A stretch of DNA of 64,000 nucleotides from Xanthostigma xanthostigma (GCA_963575645.1 OY754470.1:434001-498000), one strand, 5' to 3'. Positions 11,876-24,199 are shown, numbered from the stretch's first letter. Notes: generated from the sequence alone by a model not told the origin. A program made the numbers and translations.

Positions 11876-13857
11876 GCCCACGTTGGGGAAGCAATTTGTT
11901 TAAAATGTGCAATTAGTATATTCAGACGGTGGCTGTTTTTTTTTTAACTTAATATAACAATGACAGGTATAAAACAAAGATAAAACTAGGTATAAAATTG
12001 TAAGTCATGTTTCTAGTGCTTTTATGGCGAATGTGTTAAAAATGAGAAACAGCGAGTTTAGCCCTATTTTCGCATAATTTTCAAAAAATGCCAGTTCATT
12101 TTTTGAGGAAATTCAATCCAGGTAAATTTCCTGAACTGTTGGACTACGGCTCTGCTAGGGCGCTCTACCTACTATATAGCTAATGTATCAACTAATACAA
12201 TAACTCGAGCTTCTCTCCGGGAACCGGGAACACATGCGGAACGACGAACAGGGATTCTCCGCCAGTCTTACTGTTTGTTGCGGTTTTCAATCAAGTCTCC
12301 GTAGAGCGACATCACGAATGATACAGAAAGGTCCCTCTGCTGTTGCCATCCGCGTCCCTTTCTATTATCCGGGAATATCCGGGAATAAAGAGAAACAAAT
12401 ATCCGTATGTCAGTATTGCAAAACTTCGTACAATGTTTTAAGGTTCGTTCCTTTTTCATTGCGCGTGCGCTAAATATGATTTTAAATGAAAACTAGTCTC
12501 TAACTTGTCTAAACAGACGGCGTGTTGTTTTACAGTGTGCCTGAAACAAAACTATAATATCTGTCCTTTTCTCTACAAGCACGATTGAGGTTAAGGTTAG
12601 TATTTTGAGAGAGATGGAGATCGTCACAACATCGGTCTATCTTTTTCTTACGTGGGAGGACACCCTTTAAGACATGCCCTCGAGTATAGGTTAAAGAAGT
12701 ACTCTCGATAAATGAATTAACAAACAGAAAATTACGAAAATTTGCAAATATGTCAAAGCCTTTTCAAAAATGACTCAGTTAAATTTTTGTGATTTTTGGT
12801 TGACTTTGAAAAAAGATATTGATAATTTTATTTCGCTGCACTTAACATGGAATCTTATGGGAATTATGTGATTTTGACGCACTCCATCATTTATTACGTT
12901 GGAATTGGCAAACAGATTTTGATAAAATTTTCAGGAAATATAAACGAACATTCTATGAACATTTTTCTTTTTCCAAAACGTATAAAGCTTGCTTATGTTA
13001 ATAGAAATGACTAAAACAAAGCCGAGCTTTTTAGCAATTCATAAACATGGCAACACCGCAATATTATAGTTTGTGGCGCGTCATTCAAAGATAAGTTACG
13101 AAACTGCAGCAGTTTTGATATTGTAAAAACATACGTAAATTGAGTAAATGCGAAAAGCATAGTATTCCAAAAAAATGATAGTAAATATATTATTATTTCC
13201 GAAATGACAGGAATAAAGAAAAGCAATAAAAAATCGAATCGATTTACCCACTTCACTTTGTCGTACTCGATTATCGTACACTTTTTTAGAAACTTTTCTT
13301 CCCTTCCAATAATATCTTTTTTCGCTCATTTTCATAAATTAATGCAAATTTGACACCGCGTGCTGACTTATGCTAGGTATATAAACACTTGTAACTATGG
13401 CAAGGCATGCGGTGTTGCCAAATTATATACTACGTTACTCAAGTATAGGACTGAAATTCTTTGACTTACTGCGTACCGAGGGTACTTCCTTAACGGTCAC
13501 ATGCGTTACCGTAATTCGACACGGTTTTTGGATTTCTATAGGAACAAACCTATATTATATGTAGTTTGTTCACTTTACCTATGGTGATAATGCTAGAGTT
13601 TAGTTTTATGACATTCAAATGGAATAATTTAAATGTGTAGATCTGCCATCTACCCTTTTAGTACAAATAATCATAATTTGATTGTATAAATGCGTGACTT
13701 CCATTAAAAGCGTATATCTCATATTATCGTCTTTTAATAAACGTAATTATTTCAACACTTGAACTCCATCAGTGTGGTGATATAAATAAAGGAAAGAATG
13801 CACAGAGATTTTTAATTTAATCAATTTTTTTCCGAATTGTTTATTAAGGTAGTACGA

Positions 13858-14231
13858 GCACCAAGGCAATTATAAATAAAAGGCTTGATTTTTTTTATAT
13901 GAAGTTAGACTAAGTTTAAACCAATTCTGAAAATTTTAGGGGGGAGGGGTGCCCGATTATTTAAATAAATAAATGACTTCAAAAATAGGCTTTATGGTAA
14001 AAAAGATAGGTATTTAATCTTCTTAATTAAATATGTTTTTAATTAGTCGGGCACAACGAGTTTTTTTTGTTTTCAATAATTTATTAAGGTTTTAACTTTA
14101 ATTTAAAAGGTTTTTTTTTTATTTCCACCGACTAGTTTTGGAGAAATCAATGAAAACATATCATCCATCTACCGAAATATAAAAAAAATCAAGCCTTTTA
14201 TTTAAATTGTTGCCTTGGTGCTCGTAATACC
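13858..14231. mobile_element. MITE flanked by TTAA (piggyBac-like target)
   Basis: Terminal repeats GGTAGTACGAGCACCAAGG and its near-perfect inverse at 14210-14231, extended inward by AGGCTTGATTTTTTTTATAT-type blocks. TTAA sits directly outside at 13854-13857 and 14232-14235. TTAA targets are typical of piggyBac, though these ends do not start with the usual CCC. No coding sequence. Confidence 0.75.
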
Positions 14232-14551
14232 TTAACTTCAAATTCACTGAGAAATGTATTGCTATTATTTATTGTGAAATATATTGAAGCAAAAAGCAAT
14301 ACATTTTGAAAAAATGCGATTGGTACACGGCCTGTTTTGACTTTAAAAAATATACATAATTATCATAAACAATCAAAATTGGAACTATCGTAAATCTTGA
14401 AAATGTTGTGAAAACCAGTTAATTTATAGTCGGTCTTGCAAAAATGTAGTATGTATCTCGAACGGAACGATGTGACTCGCGTGACTGTTAACGTTCGTTG
14501 ACTCTCGTTTTTAACATCCTGTTATTTACTCGTATATAGTAACATCGTTTA

Positions 14552-14865
14552 CAGGGCCGGATTTACAATTTGGCCGCCTCTCTAATTGAGGTCTCACTGA
14601 GTTTTTTTTTTTCATGTCAATTGCATGGAGGTTGGTATTAAGCTAATTCTCAGCGGGAAATTCAAATTGAAAATTGGAAAAAAAAATCAGTATTTGTTTG
14701 AAAAAATTTAGATAATGAAATTACGTGATTGCAAAAAAAATTTTTACTTGACTTTATATAATTTTTCAAACACATATATTTTTTTCAACTCTGATTTTTG
14801 CCGCCCCTAAAAAATTTGCCGCCCTAGGCGCGAGCTTACATTGCCTTATGGGAAATCCGGCCCTG
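14552..14865. mobile_element. hAT-type MITE, 314 bp, with 8-bp target duplication
   Basis: Ends CAGGGCCGGATTT / AAATCCGGCCCTG, flanked by ATCGTTTA at 14544-14551 and 14866-14873. Inner GCCGCC motifs lie near both ends. No ORF. Confidence 0.9.
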
Positions 14866-15834
14866 ATCGTTTACGTTCTATAGTTACAGAAACTGCAAAA
14901 TTTAAAATTTACTTTGTTTCAACAAAAATCGCGCAATGAAATATTTCAGTATTTCAATTCAAGTGTTTGTGAAGTGACTAAAAGAGGAACGGGATATCAA
15001 GTGGCAGCGAAGCAGTGAATGATTTTTGATTAATGTAGCCATTAACGTCGATAATAAATCATTTCAGGGTTAGATGTCACCCCGCGTGTTATATTCATGT
15101 TGATTATAGAACAGGTATACAAAAGATAATGCACAAAAAAAGAAAAACAAGTACATTTGAATGCAAAAAATAATGTATAGCTACTTACAGAGCTGCTGTA
15201 GAAATATTTTTTTCTTGGCCGATTTATAAACTTGGCAAATTTGAATCACAAAGTAATATTTCACTAATTAACAAAAAATTGAAATTTGCTTTGAACAAAT
15301 TTCCATTACTGTTTCATTATAACTACGAGCTCTATAGCAGAGTCATTTGAATATTTATTTATTCTGAAGTGATATAACAGCATATTTGAATTATTAATAA
15401 TCAAATTAATTTTATACAGGTGATCTATTTATTTATAAATAAAAACCGCACTAAAAAATAGAAAACTCTTCTTTTCTATTACGCTTAAAAGCGTGAAGCG
15501 ATTGGTGATTTGGTTCAATAGATCGAACCCAAACTTTAAAATTGGCTTCATTATTCTTTCATCATGGGTTTCTTCAATTACCTACATATCTAGAAAATTT
15601 AATAAAAGTGTAACAAGTGATTTAAAATCTTTTTCCAACATTAACAAAAACATTTAATCAGGATCATCATCACTCTAAATGATTTGAGTTATTTTTCACA
15701 ACCAAATTTTAAACTTATGGTTTTTAAGGGCACTCCCGAAGCAAGTCTTTCTTAATTTCACATTAAAGTAAAACTCAAAAAATCCGATGAATTTTTTGTC
15801 GAGATTTGGAAAGCCAGTTTTATTTTTAATAATA

Positions 15835-16523
15835 CAGCGTGTCCACGGAAGTTCTTTACAAATGGAATTTTTTTTTGTTAATTATAGAAGCAAAAATTTT
15901 TTTTTGTGGAAAAGTTCTGCTTCGTCCAAAACCTCTAAAACACCAAAGAAAATTTTCTTCGGCCTAAAGTTATACGAGGGAAACCAAAAAGTTTTATTTG
16001 ACTAAAAATAAAAATTATCTGTGATATTCAAGATTTTCGTACAATTAGTTACATAATCAAATTTAATTCAAAATAATAACATAACTAACTTCTAAGTAAT
16101 TATTTATTCATAATTATAAATCAGAATTCAACATATCCTTCATCTCTCTTCATACAAAGAACGGTTCTCCTTCCAAAATCCGTCACTGACTCACTGAATT
16201 TCGAATCATTGTAGAAGGAATTTGATGGATTTTTTCGGTGATAATCCTTTCCAATTGATCAATATCTTGAAAAGGTCTTTCAGAGTACACCATTTTCTTT
16301 AGATAGTCCCAGAGGAAATAATCTAGGGGTGTCAAATCGGGTGATCTGGCTTTAGTAAAATAAAACTTTTTGATTTCCCTCGTATAACTTTAGGCCGACA
16401 AAAATTTTCTTTGGTGTTTTAGAGGTTTTGGACGAAGCAGAACTTTTTCACAGAAAAAAAAATTTTGCTCCAATAATTAATAAAAAAAAATTCCATTTGT
16501 AAAGAACTGGCGTGGACACGCTG
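15835..16523. mobile_element. Tc1/mariner-type element with about 180-bp TIRs
   Basis: Ends CAGCGTGTCCACG / CGTGGACACGCTG with TA at 15833-15834 and 16524-16525. The arms match for about 180 bp (landmarks GTTATACGAGGGAAACC and GGTTTTGGACGAAGCAGAAC). The centre keeps a transposase remnant on the minus strand. Confidence 0.88.
16183..16350 (-). pseudogene. transposase C-terminal remnant (DDE superfamily)
   Basis: 56 codons including the stop, reading ARSPDLTPLDYFLWDYLKK... and ...SERPFQDIDQLERII.... The SPDLTPLDxFLWxxLK block, which includes the last catalytic Asp of the DDE/D fold, is widely seen in insect mariner-like and related transposases. A stop follows SVSQ, and similarity resumes in another frame (RRTVLCMKRDEGYVEF type), so the gene is broken. 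The N-terminal DNA-binding and earlier catalytic parts are absent. Confidence 0.78.
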
Positions 16524-17546
16524 TATATTAAAAGATTGAAAACGCACAACTCTTTATACATTTTCGTTAACGGTAGTTCGACAGAATTTTATGTATCCAC
16601 TTCGAAAGCGCGGCCTATATTATATTCATGAAAGAAGATTTCCATATTATGACACAACAATGAAAAGTGGAACAATGAATGAATGAGGTGTTTATTTGCA
16701 CATGACAGTTATGAAAAGTTACAGTTTTTCTTTGCTTCGAATGAAAGTGCCACTCTCTTAAAATATTTCGTAATGCCTGCTAGTAGGAGAGCTATCAAAC
16801 ATTTTTTAGGGGAGGTATTTGAGGCACAGTGAAAATTTGCCTAACACTTCTTTTGTCTGAACACAAAATCAAAGCTGAAGGTTAGTGGGCGCGTTTTTAA
16901 CTTTGCGAAATTTTATTTCCAAAAGTGGTCTCTCAGGCATTTTGAAATTTTGGTATCTTCAAATTCAGTATTTAATAAAATATAAAATAAATTTACCAGA
17001 TTATTTAGTCGGATCTAAAGGCCCCACTACCCTTCAGCCAGATCTTCGATTTAGAGTTCAGACATTACAAAAATTAAAGTGTTACACGGCCCTTCAAATA
17101 CCTACTAAAAACGTTTGACAGCTCTTGGACTACAATGATCTGCGGTTACAAATAAGTAAAACTTCTTTAGACTGAAACGTACAATCCCCTGGGGAATGGG
17201 ATACATATTCATCTCAAAACCTTGGCTTAGAGACGCAGAAGAGAAAAAAATAGATATAGAGATAATTAATTACTGAACATTTGACATAACCGGCGTTGCC
17301 TACTGGCCGTAGATATAATTAACCTGTTGCTTGAATTGCGTGCGTGCCCTAGTGTCCAGTAGAGACGATGCACCTGCGTGTGGCGTGTGATACCGTACCG
17401 GTCAGACGATATATCAATTTGTTGAACGACACCCATTTTCCTAAAAAATAAGATAGGTGCTTCCAATGTCAGGCAGACAGAAAGACAAAATTTCTGACAG
17501 CGCGATATCTTTGACATACGAGTATATTGAGAAGAAAGTGTTTATA

Positions 17547-17803
17547 AAAAAATTAGTTGTTTGCAGTAAAGTCGGTTTACGGACGATAGTTTTACGTGAT
17601 AACGTATTCCGCTCGAATATCATATTTAATAATACATAACCTAAATTTTAGTAGCTGTCAAACTTGAGCCGATCGTGCTTCTCTATCGCTTATACTGCGC
17701 TCTCGCTTGCACGCACAGGGTCAGGCGGAACGTTACGGCGTTACACTTTTTCGTGCGTGCAGCTGGTGTTTCATCAATTTATAAGACGTTATCACGTCAA
17801 AAA
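17547..17803 (-). repeat. repeat family T, copy 2 (internally deleted)
   Basis: Has both terminal blocks (AAAGTCGGTTTACGGACGAT and GACGTTATCACGTCAAAAAA) but only about 250 bp. Confidence 0.85.
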
Positions 17804-18059
17804 ATAATAATTATTTATTTATTCCTCAAAATTTTATATAATTAGTACATTTATGTATTATTGTAATGAAAAGGATTTCCAGCCCGCAATTTGGAGAACC
17901 AGTGCTAGGGCAGCAGATATAGCATCAGAAAGAAGTCATGTGAACAATAAAGTCATCTGACTGAACATAACTATCCTTTTCAGTTAAACACTGTACTGCT
18001 GCAATATGTTTGTCCTTGTCTGTTGTATCGATAATTCTGTCAAGCATTAATCTATACAC

Positions 18060-18870
18060 AGTCATATTCATCTTTTGTTATGTGTGGATATCATTGAACT
18101 GATTTTCAAACGAGGCGAAGCTCCTCTGATAACAGTATCACTGATAACATTTTGCAATTTCCTTACGATACGAGTACGGTTTTGTGTCTATGAAATAGTT
18201 CGGTTAAACCAGTGTTTCCTAAACTTCACTTCGCAAGCGTTTTTCAACATCGCTCATTGGTTCATGTTTAACCGTGCGACGTCTTAAAATCTCTTCTTTA
18301 GTTGCGTATACGTTTGAAATTTTCCGTAACGTTAAAGGAGAAATATAAGAGAAACAATCGGTTAACGCAAAATGCATAACGCATCAATGAAACGAATTCT
18401 TAACTCAAAGAAGTTTCACTTCTCCCACGAGCTTATGTATGGGCGAAACTCGCACATCTTTTCATTTATTAGACTCGAGTTTCATCCAAAATAAATCGAT
18501 CGAAATCGGCGGCACATCAGCTCCGGTCATCCCCCTATCTATTCATCTTTTGTTATGTGTGGATATCATTGAACTGATTTTCAAACGAAGCGAAGCTCCT
18601 CTGATAACCAGTATTCCTGATAACATTTTGCAATTTCCTTACGATTCGAGTACGGTTTTGTGTCTATGAAATAGTTCTCCTATTTCGGTTAAACCAGTGT
18701 TTCCTAAACTTCACTTCGCAAGCGTTTTTCGACATCGCTTATTGGTTTCTCTTCTTCATGAGCTTATGTGGGCGAAACTCGCACATCTTTTCATTTTTTA
18801 GACTCGAGTTTCATCCAAAATAAATCGATCGAAATCGGCTGCACATCAGCTCTGGTCCTCCCCCTATAAG
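18060..18870 (+). repeat. duplicated segment, two partial copies in tandem
   Basis: GTGTGGATATCATTGAACTG through TTTTTC(A/G)ACATCGCT occurs at 18075-18260 and 18552-18740. CGAAACTCGCACATCTTTTC through GATCGAAATCGGC occurs at 18442-18510 and 18772-18840. Confidence 0.85.
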
Positions 18871-19131
18871 TCTATGTTTCGCAGCCTTGAAATGATTTAA
18901 TTTGTGCATGTACTGAATTGGAATTAGTCGTTTCTATGTTAGTAATTAGTGCGAGCACTAATGGGCTAAAATAATAAACGGATTATCTATATAAGACACG
19001 TACAGATATAACAATTTCGTGTAACACACGTCTTTGTTCGGCGCGGTACTGATATTTTGTACAGTATCACGGATAGTTTACAAATAATAATACTAAATTT
19101 TGCATGCCGGTATATTTTTGACCCGGATTGA

Positions 19132-19752
19132 ATACATATATGGACTATTTCATTTAACTTCTTAGGTGTGACTATTTCAGATACCCTAAACTGGACTCTA
19201 CACAATTCCAACTTAAGTTCTAAGCTAGCAAGATCTTTATTTGCTCTGCGGAAAATTCATCATAGTTGCTATGATCTTAATTTAGACCTAACCACTTATT
19301 ATGCATATTTCTTCCAACACGTCAAATATGGAATCATGTTTTGGGGCTGTAGCACCTCCGCAATCAATAGAATTTTTTTGCTGCAGAAAAAATCCGTTAG
19401 AACCATATTTAATCTTGGATTTAGAGATAGTTGTAAGGAGTATTTTGTGAAACATCACATTTTAACTGTTCCTTCAATATACATTTATTTTTCTCTGTGC
19501 TATATACAAAAGTATAAAAACAGATTTTCTCTTTCTTGTACTAAGCATAATTATCAAACACGTCACAATATGAAAATCATTTTACCTAAGTGCAACTTAT
19601 CACTACTTTTCAATAGTCCTGAGTGTGCGGCGCTACGAATACACAACACACTACCGGCACATTTAACTGCACTGCCATATTCTAAAAAGTCTGAATTAAA
19701 GAAAAGATTGCAATCATGTTGTTTATACTCAGTTAACGATTTTAAATATTAA
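19132..19752 (+). pseudogene. C-terminal part of a non-LTR retrotransposon ORF2 (Jockey/CR1-like)
   Basis: About 206 open codons, after the stop at 19129-19131, to TAA at 19750. It reads FLGVTISDTLNWTLH, ...YGIMFWG..., ...ILTVPSIYIY..., ...NYQTRHN..., ...ALRIHNTLPAHL..., the hallmark order of the region after the RT domain in insect Jockey/CR1-type LINEs. The RT catalytic core is missing, so the copy is 5'-truncated and inert. It is followed by a short 3' UTR with AATAAAG and a (TTCTA)n tail at about 19843-19863. No stops or shifts inside, so the insertion may be fairly young. Confidence 0.85.
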
Positions 19753-19842
19753 TATAAATTTTTTTATTCAAATGTTCTTTGTGTAATTTTAATGTACCTA
19801 CTTGACGCTATAACATTCCATTGGAATTTTAAATAAAGATAT

Positions 19843-19863
19843 ATTTCTATTCTATTCTATTCT
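19843..19863 (+). repeat. TTCTA microsatellite, tail of the LINE
   Basis: Four copies of TTCTA/TATTC right after the LINE 3' UTR. Short tandem tails of this kind end many LINE copies. Confidence 0.8.
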
Positions 19864-19973
19864 TCTATACTTTTCATCCCGATCGAATCAGTAGTTCCCG
19901 AAGGATAAGACGAAACTTTTATTCTCTATTTGTTATATACATCATCCTAATTTGTTTTAAAGTTATAATTAAC

Positions 19974-20010
19974 TAGCTTTTGCCTGCGGTTTCGTCCGCG
20001 TAAACATAAG
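19974..20010 (+). repeat. terminus-like repeat fragment
   Basis: AACTAGCTTTTGCCTGCGGTTTCGTCCGCG resembles similar blocks at about 1370, 22817, 34672 and 51449, all with a GGTTTCGTCCGGG-type core. These look like ends of one dispersed family. Confidence 0.5.
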
Positions 20011-20081
20011 GGCGCTTTAATTATATAGACAGAGCATTTCACTCAAATCGGTTGTCGCCTTTGAGCAGACGCTCTCAGATT

Positions 20082-20299
20082 TTGACGTGATAACGTCTTA
20101 TAAATTGATGGAACACCGGCTGCACGCACGAAAAAGTGTCACGTTCCGCCTGAGCCTGAGCGTGCAAGCGAGAGCGCGGTATAAGCGGTAGAGAAGCACG
20201 ATCGGCCCAAGCGTCGGCTTGTACGCATTTCAATGTTTCTTTATGACATCACGTAAAACTATGGTCTGTAAACCGACTTTACAGACAACCAATTTTTTT
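20082..20299 (+). repeat. repeat family T, copy 3 (short)
   Basis: TTGACGTGATAACGTC at the left and ACAGACAACCAATTTTTT at the right, about 220 bp. Confidence 0.85.
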
Positions 20300-20816
20300 A
20301 AATAATAAATAAATGTTCATTCGATTCAGGAACTAAATAAATAAAAAATGACCTTTTGAATGATTTTATAAGTTTTATTTCAATTTAAATTTGTGAATTG
20401 CGAAAAAAATAGAAATATTCACAGTCTATCATAAGATTCGCTGTGGTAAAATGAAATATTTTTATACGAGAAATACGCATAAAATATTTATGGTCTTTCT
20501 CGAAGTAAGAAACGATGTATTTTTATATGTTGACATCCTCACTAAGTCAGAAACGTCATATTAAAAAACACAGAATGGAATTTAATGCCTCTGTAGAGCT
20601 ACAGTCGCATAACTGATGTAATATGTAAATACCAAAGACATTTCAAATCTGAGCAGATTCCAACAAAATTCAATCCGAAACTTGAACCGCTCCATAAGAG
20701 CTCATTTTTAGAGAGTCCCGAACTCAAAAACCGATTTCAAAAGATTATTTTGACTTGAATGGGAAGATCAGATACAAAATCTGGCACTGTTTTATTCTCT
20801 ATATAATTATTAAAAA

Positions 20817-21018
20817 AAAAATTGGTTGTTTGTAAAGTCGGTTTACGGACGATAGTTTTACGTGATAACGTATTCCGCTCGAATATCATATTTAATAATC
20901 ACGCACAGGGTCAGGCGGAACGTTAGGAACGTTACACTTTTTCGTGCATGCAGCCGGTGTTTCATCTTTTTATATTGACGTGATTCATCAATTTATAAGA
21001 CGTTATCACGTCAAAAAA
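20817..21018 (-). repeat. repeat family T, copy 4 (short)
   Basis: Starts AATTGGTTGTTTGTAAAGTC and ends GACGTTATCACGTCAAAAAA. Confidence 0.85.
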
Positions 21019-21279
21019 CATTTAAAAACGCAATCCCTAAACGGGGAGATCATTTATATTAGATAATATTATAGCAACCAAAAAATGACATTTTTTGCGA
21101 TGTTTTTCGAGCAAGCGCGATTATAGCTGTGCTATTATTACATACATTTTCAAAATTGAATATCTCAAAAGAGAAAGCCTATAAGATTCGAATTGAGCAT
21201 ATTTTTATTTTGGGGCTTAAACCTCTCCTAAAAAATTGAAATCGACGAAAAGACAGTTCTGTGTTCCCATTTTATGTAT

Positions 21280-21568
21280 AAAAGGTTCGGAAGTTAGTCA
21301 CAAACAGCGTCGCAAAGGCACATTTTAGAGCCGTTCAGACTCCCACCACCTCCCAGCTACCTGTACGGACCGTGCGCTGGTCGGTGATTGGCCGTGATCG
21401 CGCGTTGCCTTTGTCACTTGTCGCTTTCCAGCTTTAAAGTACAGTCGAGTACGCTATTGTCAAGTTGTTATTGTTATTTTCAGTTTTGTTGAGTTGCGAG
21501 TTTGTAATTTTTCAACAGACTGTACAAGCGCAAGCCCGTATTCGCATCTAACTTCCGAGCCTTTTAGA
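21280..21568. mobile_element. TIR element with AAAGGTTCGGAAGTTAG ends, copy 1
   Basis: Inverted ends AAAGGTTCGGAAGTTAG and CTAACTTCCGAGCCTTTT. The interior is GC-richer (GTGATTGGCCGTGATCGCGC). A second copy, reverse, is at 48389. Confidence 0.8.
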
Positions 21569-22002
21569 TTCGTGGCGCGTATTATACATAAATATTCTCA
21601 CAAATTAAAAGAAAAATTAATTCTGTTTCTTCATATTTTTTTCATAAAATTCATCGACATTCTTTTCAACTGGATTACAATATTTAATAGAAAAAAAGTG
21701 TTGTTTTAAAAGGTTGATAAATTAATAAAAATAAACGTTAATTGCAGTTTTAAACTTTTGAAATTACATATTTCTATATAACGCGGATACTTTATACATC
21801 TTAATATATAAAAATTACGTGTCACATGTTTGTCCGCGATGAACTCCTAAACTACTGAACCGATTTTTAATTTGATTTGCACACCGTTTGCAATTCGACC
21901 CAACTTGAAAGATAGGATAGCTTTCATTTCAATTTATAGTCGCAATATTATTTTATTGCAAATTATTTGTCTATTCCTTGACAGTCATAATACAACCATA
22001 TA

Positions 22003-22210
22003 AGATGGCCATACCTGTTGACTGGATTGAGTGAATATTCAATAGATGGCGCAACGAACTTAACAACCATATAAGATGGCAATACCTGTTGACTGGATTG
22101 AGTGAATATTCAATAGATGGCGCAACGAACTTAACAACCATATAAGATGGCAATACCTGTTGACTGGATTGAGTGAATAATCAATAGATGGCGCAACGAA
22201 CTTAACAACC
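22003..22210 (+). repeat. tandem repeat, about 70 bp x 3
   Basis: Three head-to-tail units begin ATAAGATGGC(A/C)ATACC and contain TTGACTGGATTGAGTGAAT and ATAGATGGCGCAACGAAC. Units differ at only a few bases. The short minus-strand ORFs here are translations of the repeat. Confidence 0.9.
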
Positions 22211-22426
22211 ATATATCTAGATCGAGGATGTAAAAAAACTGAATATCGTTTAAAACTGCTCGGCACGACGGCGCAGCCGGAGTGCTCGAAATAGAGCAAG
22301 TGTTTTAAAGACCAGTTATCCACGAATACTTTACGCTATTTTTTTTCGAGCACGACGGCGCAGCCGGAGTGCTCGACATACACACATATACGCCCATGTA
22401 TATTTTAAAATAGCTAGCAATTAATA

Positions 22427-22451
22427 AAATAGATAGATAGATAGATAGATG
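22427..22451 (+). repeat. GATA microsatellite
   Basis: About six copies of GATA in a row inside the second Helitron-like element. Confidence 0.9.
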
Positions 22452-23222
22452 TTCCAATTAAATTGTTTAATTATTTCACTTTATACGTAGCGAAGCACGT
22501 ACAGGGCCGCTAGTATTATATATATTAAGTAACAATATTGTAAAGAAATGTTTGAATGTCTTTTAAGACTTATCTTTTCATCTTGGCGCTTACACAATAA
22601 CATGCATATAAATACGGTCGGAAAGAAAATTGAAATGTGCGATAAAAATGACGTTATCTTTCATATAAACTCTTCTTTTTTTATGTTCAATATTTAAATT
22701 TATTTTCGTAAGTCTCTATTCAGACGTTCAAGTTTTCTTATCACAGACATAATATGTGCGGCGGCATTTTGCAAAAATAAAGGTTTCGTATCTAGCAACA
22801 GCCATATTATCTTATAACTAGCGGTCCCGCCCGGTTTCCCCCGGGTGCAAAAGAACGAATGGGGAAGGGAAGGACATGAGTACGCACATTCATCTTAGTT
22901 TACCGAGATGAACGTTGTGTCCAAATGTCATAATGATCGGAGTTACCGTTCAAAAGTTTTTGTCATTAAAAAGCAGTATTTATACTTTTTTTAAGTAATA
23001 AATTTCTTTTAAAACAATAATTACTGTAATTAATAAAATATGTAATTGAAAATACTGTAGGGAAATTATTTTTATATATACCTAGAGTTGTAACAGTTTT
23101 CAAATGAGCTATTAATTAGATTTATTTAATTTTAATTAGTCCTAATAAAATTTTAAAAAATTGAAATGCAAGCCTTAGCAAAAAAGCAATGTAGAAAATA
23201 AAAAATAAATAAAAATATATTC

Positions 23223-23293
23223 GCCGACGTGGGGCTTGAACCCAAGACCCTGGCATTAAGTGTCTTACGCTCTACCGACTGAGCTATCCGGGC
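23223..23293 (-). repeat. tRNA-Lys(CTT)-like sequence, probable pseudogene or SINE head
   Basis: The minus strand reads GCCCGGATAGCTCAGTCGGT...CACTTAA...GGGTTCAAGCCCC. The D-arm, T-arm and acceptor regions resemble tRNA-Lys with anticodon CTT, but the anticodon stem is mostly unpaired. It lies in a repeat that starts with a CCGCCCGGTTTCCCCCGGG block at about 22825. Confidence 0.65.
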
Positions 23294-23612
23294 TTGTAAA
23301 CTTCACGCGCTAATATTGCAATATTTAGTTAAGGCATTTTACCTGATAATATTTGTCGGACGGACTAATTTTGAGATACATCTTGCAACATTTTTCATCG
23401 ATGCTCCGCTCCAATTGCTCGTATCGTGATATTATATAGCCTATAGCCTTCCTCGATAAATGGGCTATCCAAAAAAAGAAAATTCAATTCGAACCAGTAG
23501 TTTCTGAGATTAGCGCGTTCAACCAACCAAACAAACAAACTCTTCAGCTCTATATACTAGTATAGATAAAATTTATATTAATTTCTGTTTGACATACTAT
23601 TTTCTTTTTCAG

Positions 23613-23657
23613 AACCTCAAAAATCAGATTATGACGACAAACCTTTGGGTGGAACAG
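23613..23657 (+). CDS. nAChRalpha4: nAChR alpha-like subunit, internal exon (exon 3 of the family), 45 bp
   Basis: Exon of a nicotinic acetylcholine receptor subunit, a Cys-loop ligand-gated cation channel of the neuronal plasma membrane. The reading is NLKNQIMTTNLWVEQ, the conserved start of the extracellular strand leading into loop D. It is bounded by a pyrimidine-rich acceptor ending in cag at 23612 and the donor gtaaag at 23658. The length of 45 bp and phase 0 at both ends match the classical third exon of this family. It joins in frame to the exon at 46820, giving ...WVEQ-SWYDY.... No ORF longer than 60 codons marks it because the exon is so short. The exon before it, which should end around LSQLIDV, was not found upstream. 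Assignment to the insect alpha4 paralogue is from remembered family sequence; alpha1 is the main alternative. Confidence 0.88.
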
Positions 23658-23718
23658 GTAAAGAAAATATTTCACATTATCTAATTTCTTTTTAAGTTCG
23701 CAGTGACACAGTCGGTAA

Positions 23719-24199
23719 TAGTAATTATTGGCGTAACTAGTAGTCTAAGTCATTCATGGCGCTGACAGGTCATGACTTAGCCTACAAGTTGCGCCCATAA
23801 TTTTATTCAACAATTGCGCGTTATTCATGTTTTAATTATAATGAGATGTTGTAAATATCTATTTATTTCTTTATAAAAAAAACTGTCAATACTAACAGCA
23901 CCAAACAGCACGATTCAATGTTTTGGTTTGAGGTTAGCCGGTTATGAATAAACTACATGTCGAAAACATTCGGCCTCTCAATTTTAGCCTCAATGGGTAA
24001 CAACGGAGTTGTTGTTACCTACTATTTCGTTACGACTCAGAAAATAGTTACGTTTATTTTCATTACTCCACAATGGCCGAGCTAGTAGGAATCTTCATTG
24101 AGTTATGACAAGTAATTGCCACCAGTCGGTAAATGGCTATTTAGGGTTCGGTTTTTAGGCATGATAAAACATGAATAACGCGCATGAGTTGAATAAATA
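23719..24199 (+). mobile_element. TIR repeat family Q, copy 2
   Basis: Begins about 60 bp after the donor of receptor exon 3. Inverted blocks GCGCGTTATTCATGTTTTA lie near 23816 and 24165-24183. It contains CAACGGAGTTGTTGTTACC. Confidence 0.8.

Larger units (their letters stand above)
21799..22513 (+). mobile_element. second Helitron-like family with internal tandem repeat
   Basis: Starts TCTTAATATATAAAAATTAC after an A, followed by the gene-like prefix GAACTCCTAAACTACTGAAC common in insect Helitrons, and ends GGGCCGCTAG before T. Inside are a 70-bp tandem repeat (22003-22210) and a GATA microsatellite. The terminal hairpin is weaker than in the other family, so confidence is lower. Confidence 0.65.
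1..23612 (+). other. presumed receptor intron upstream of exon 3: repeats only
   Basis: No host exon was recognised in this 23.6 kb, although the receptor exon before the one at 23613 must lie at or beyond the left edge. Recognisable contents are listed separately: tRNA-like repeats, Helitrons, hAT, TTAA and mariner-type MITEs, LINE tails and one large hairpin. In 1-1230, 2740-4170, 7550-9300, 11880-13850 and 16530-17540 I see only AT-rich sequence and short ORFs without family resemblance. ORFs of 60-100 codons in this stretch lie in repeats or low-complexity DNA. Confidence 0.7.

Noticed and set aside
23223-23293. functional tRNA-Lys gene
   Set aside because: The anticodon stem is mostly unpaired and it sits in a dispersed repeat.
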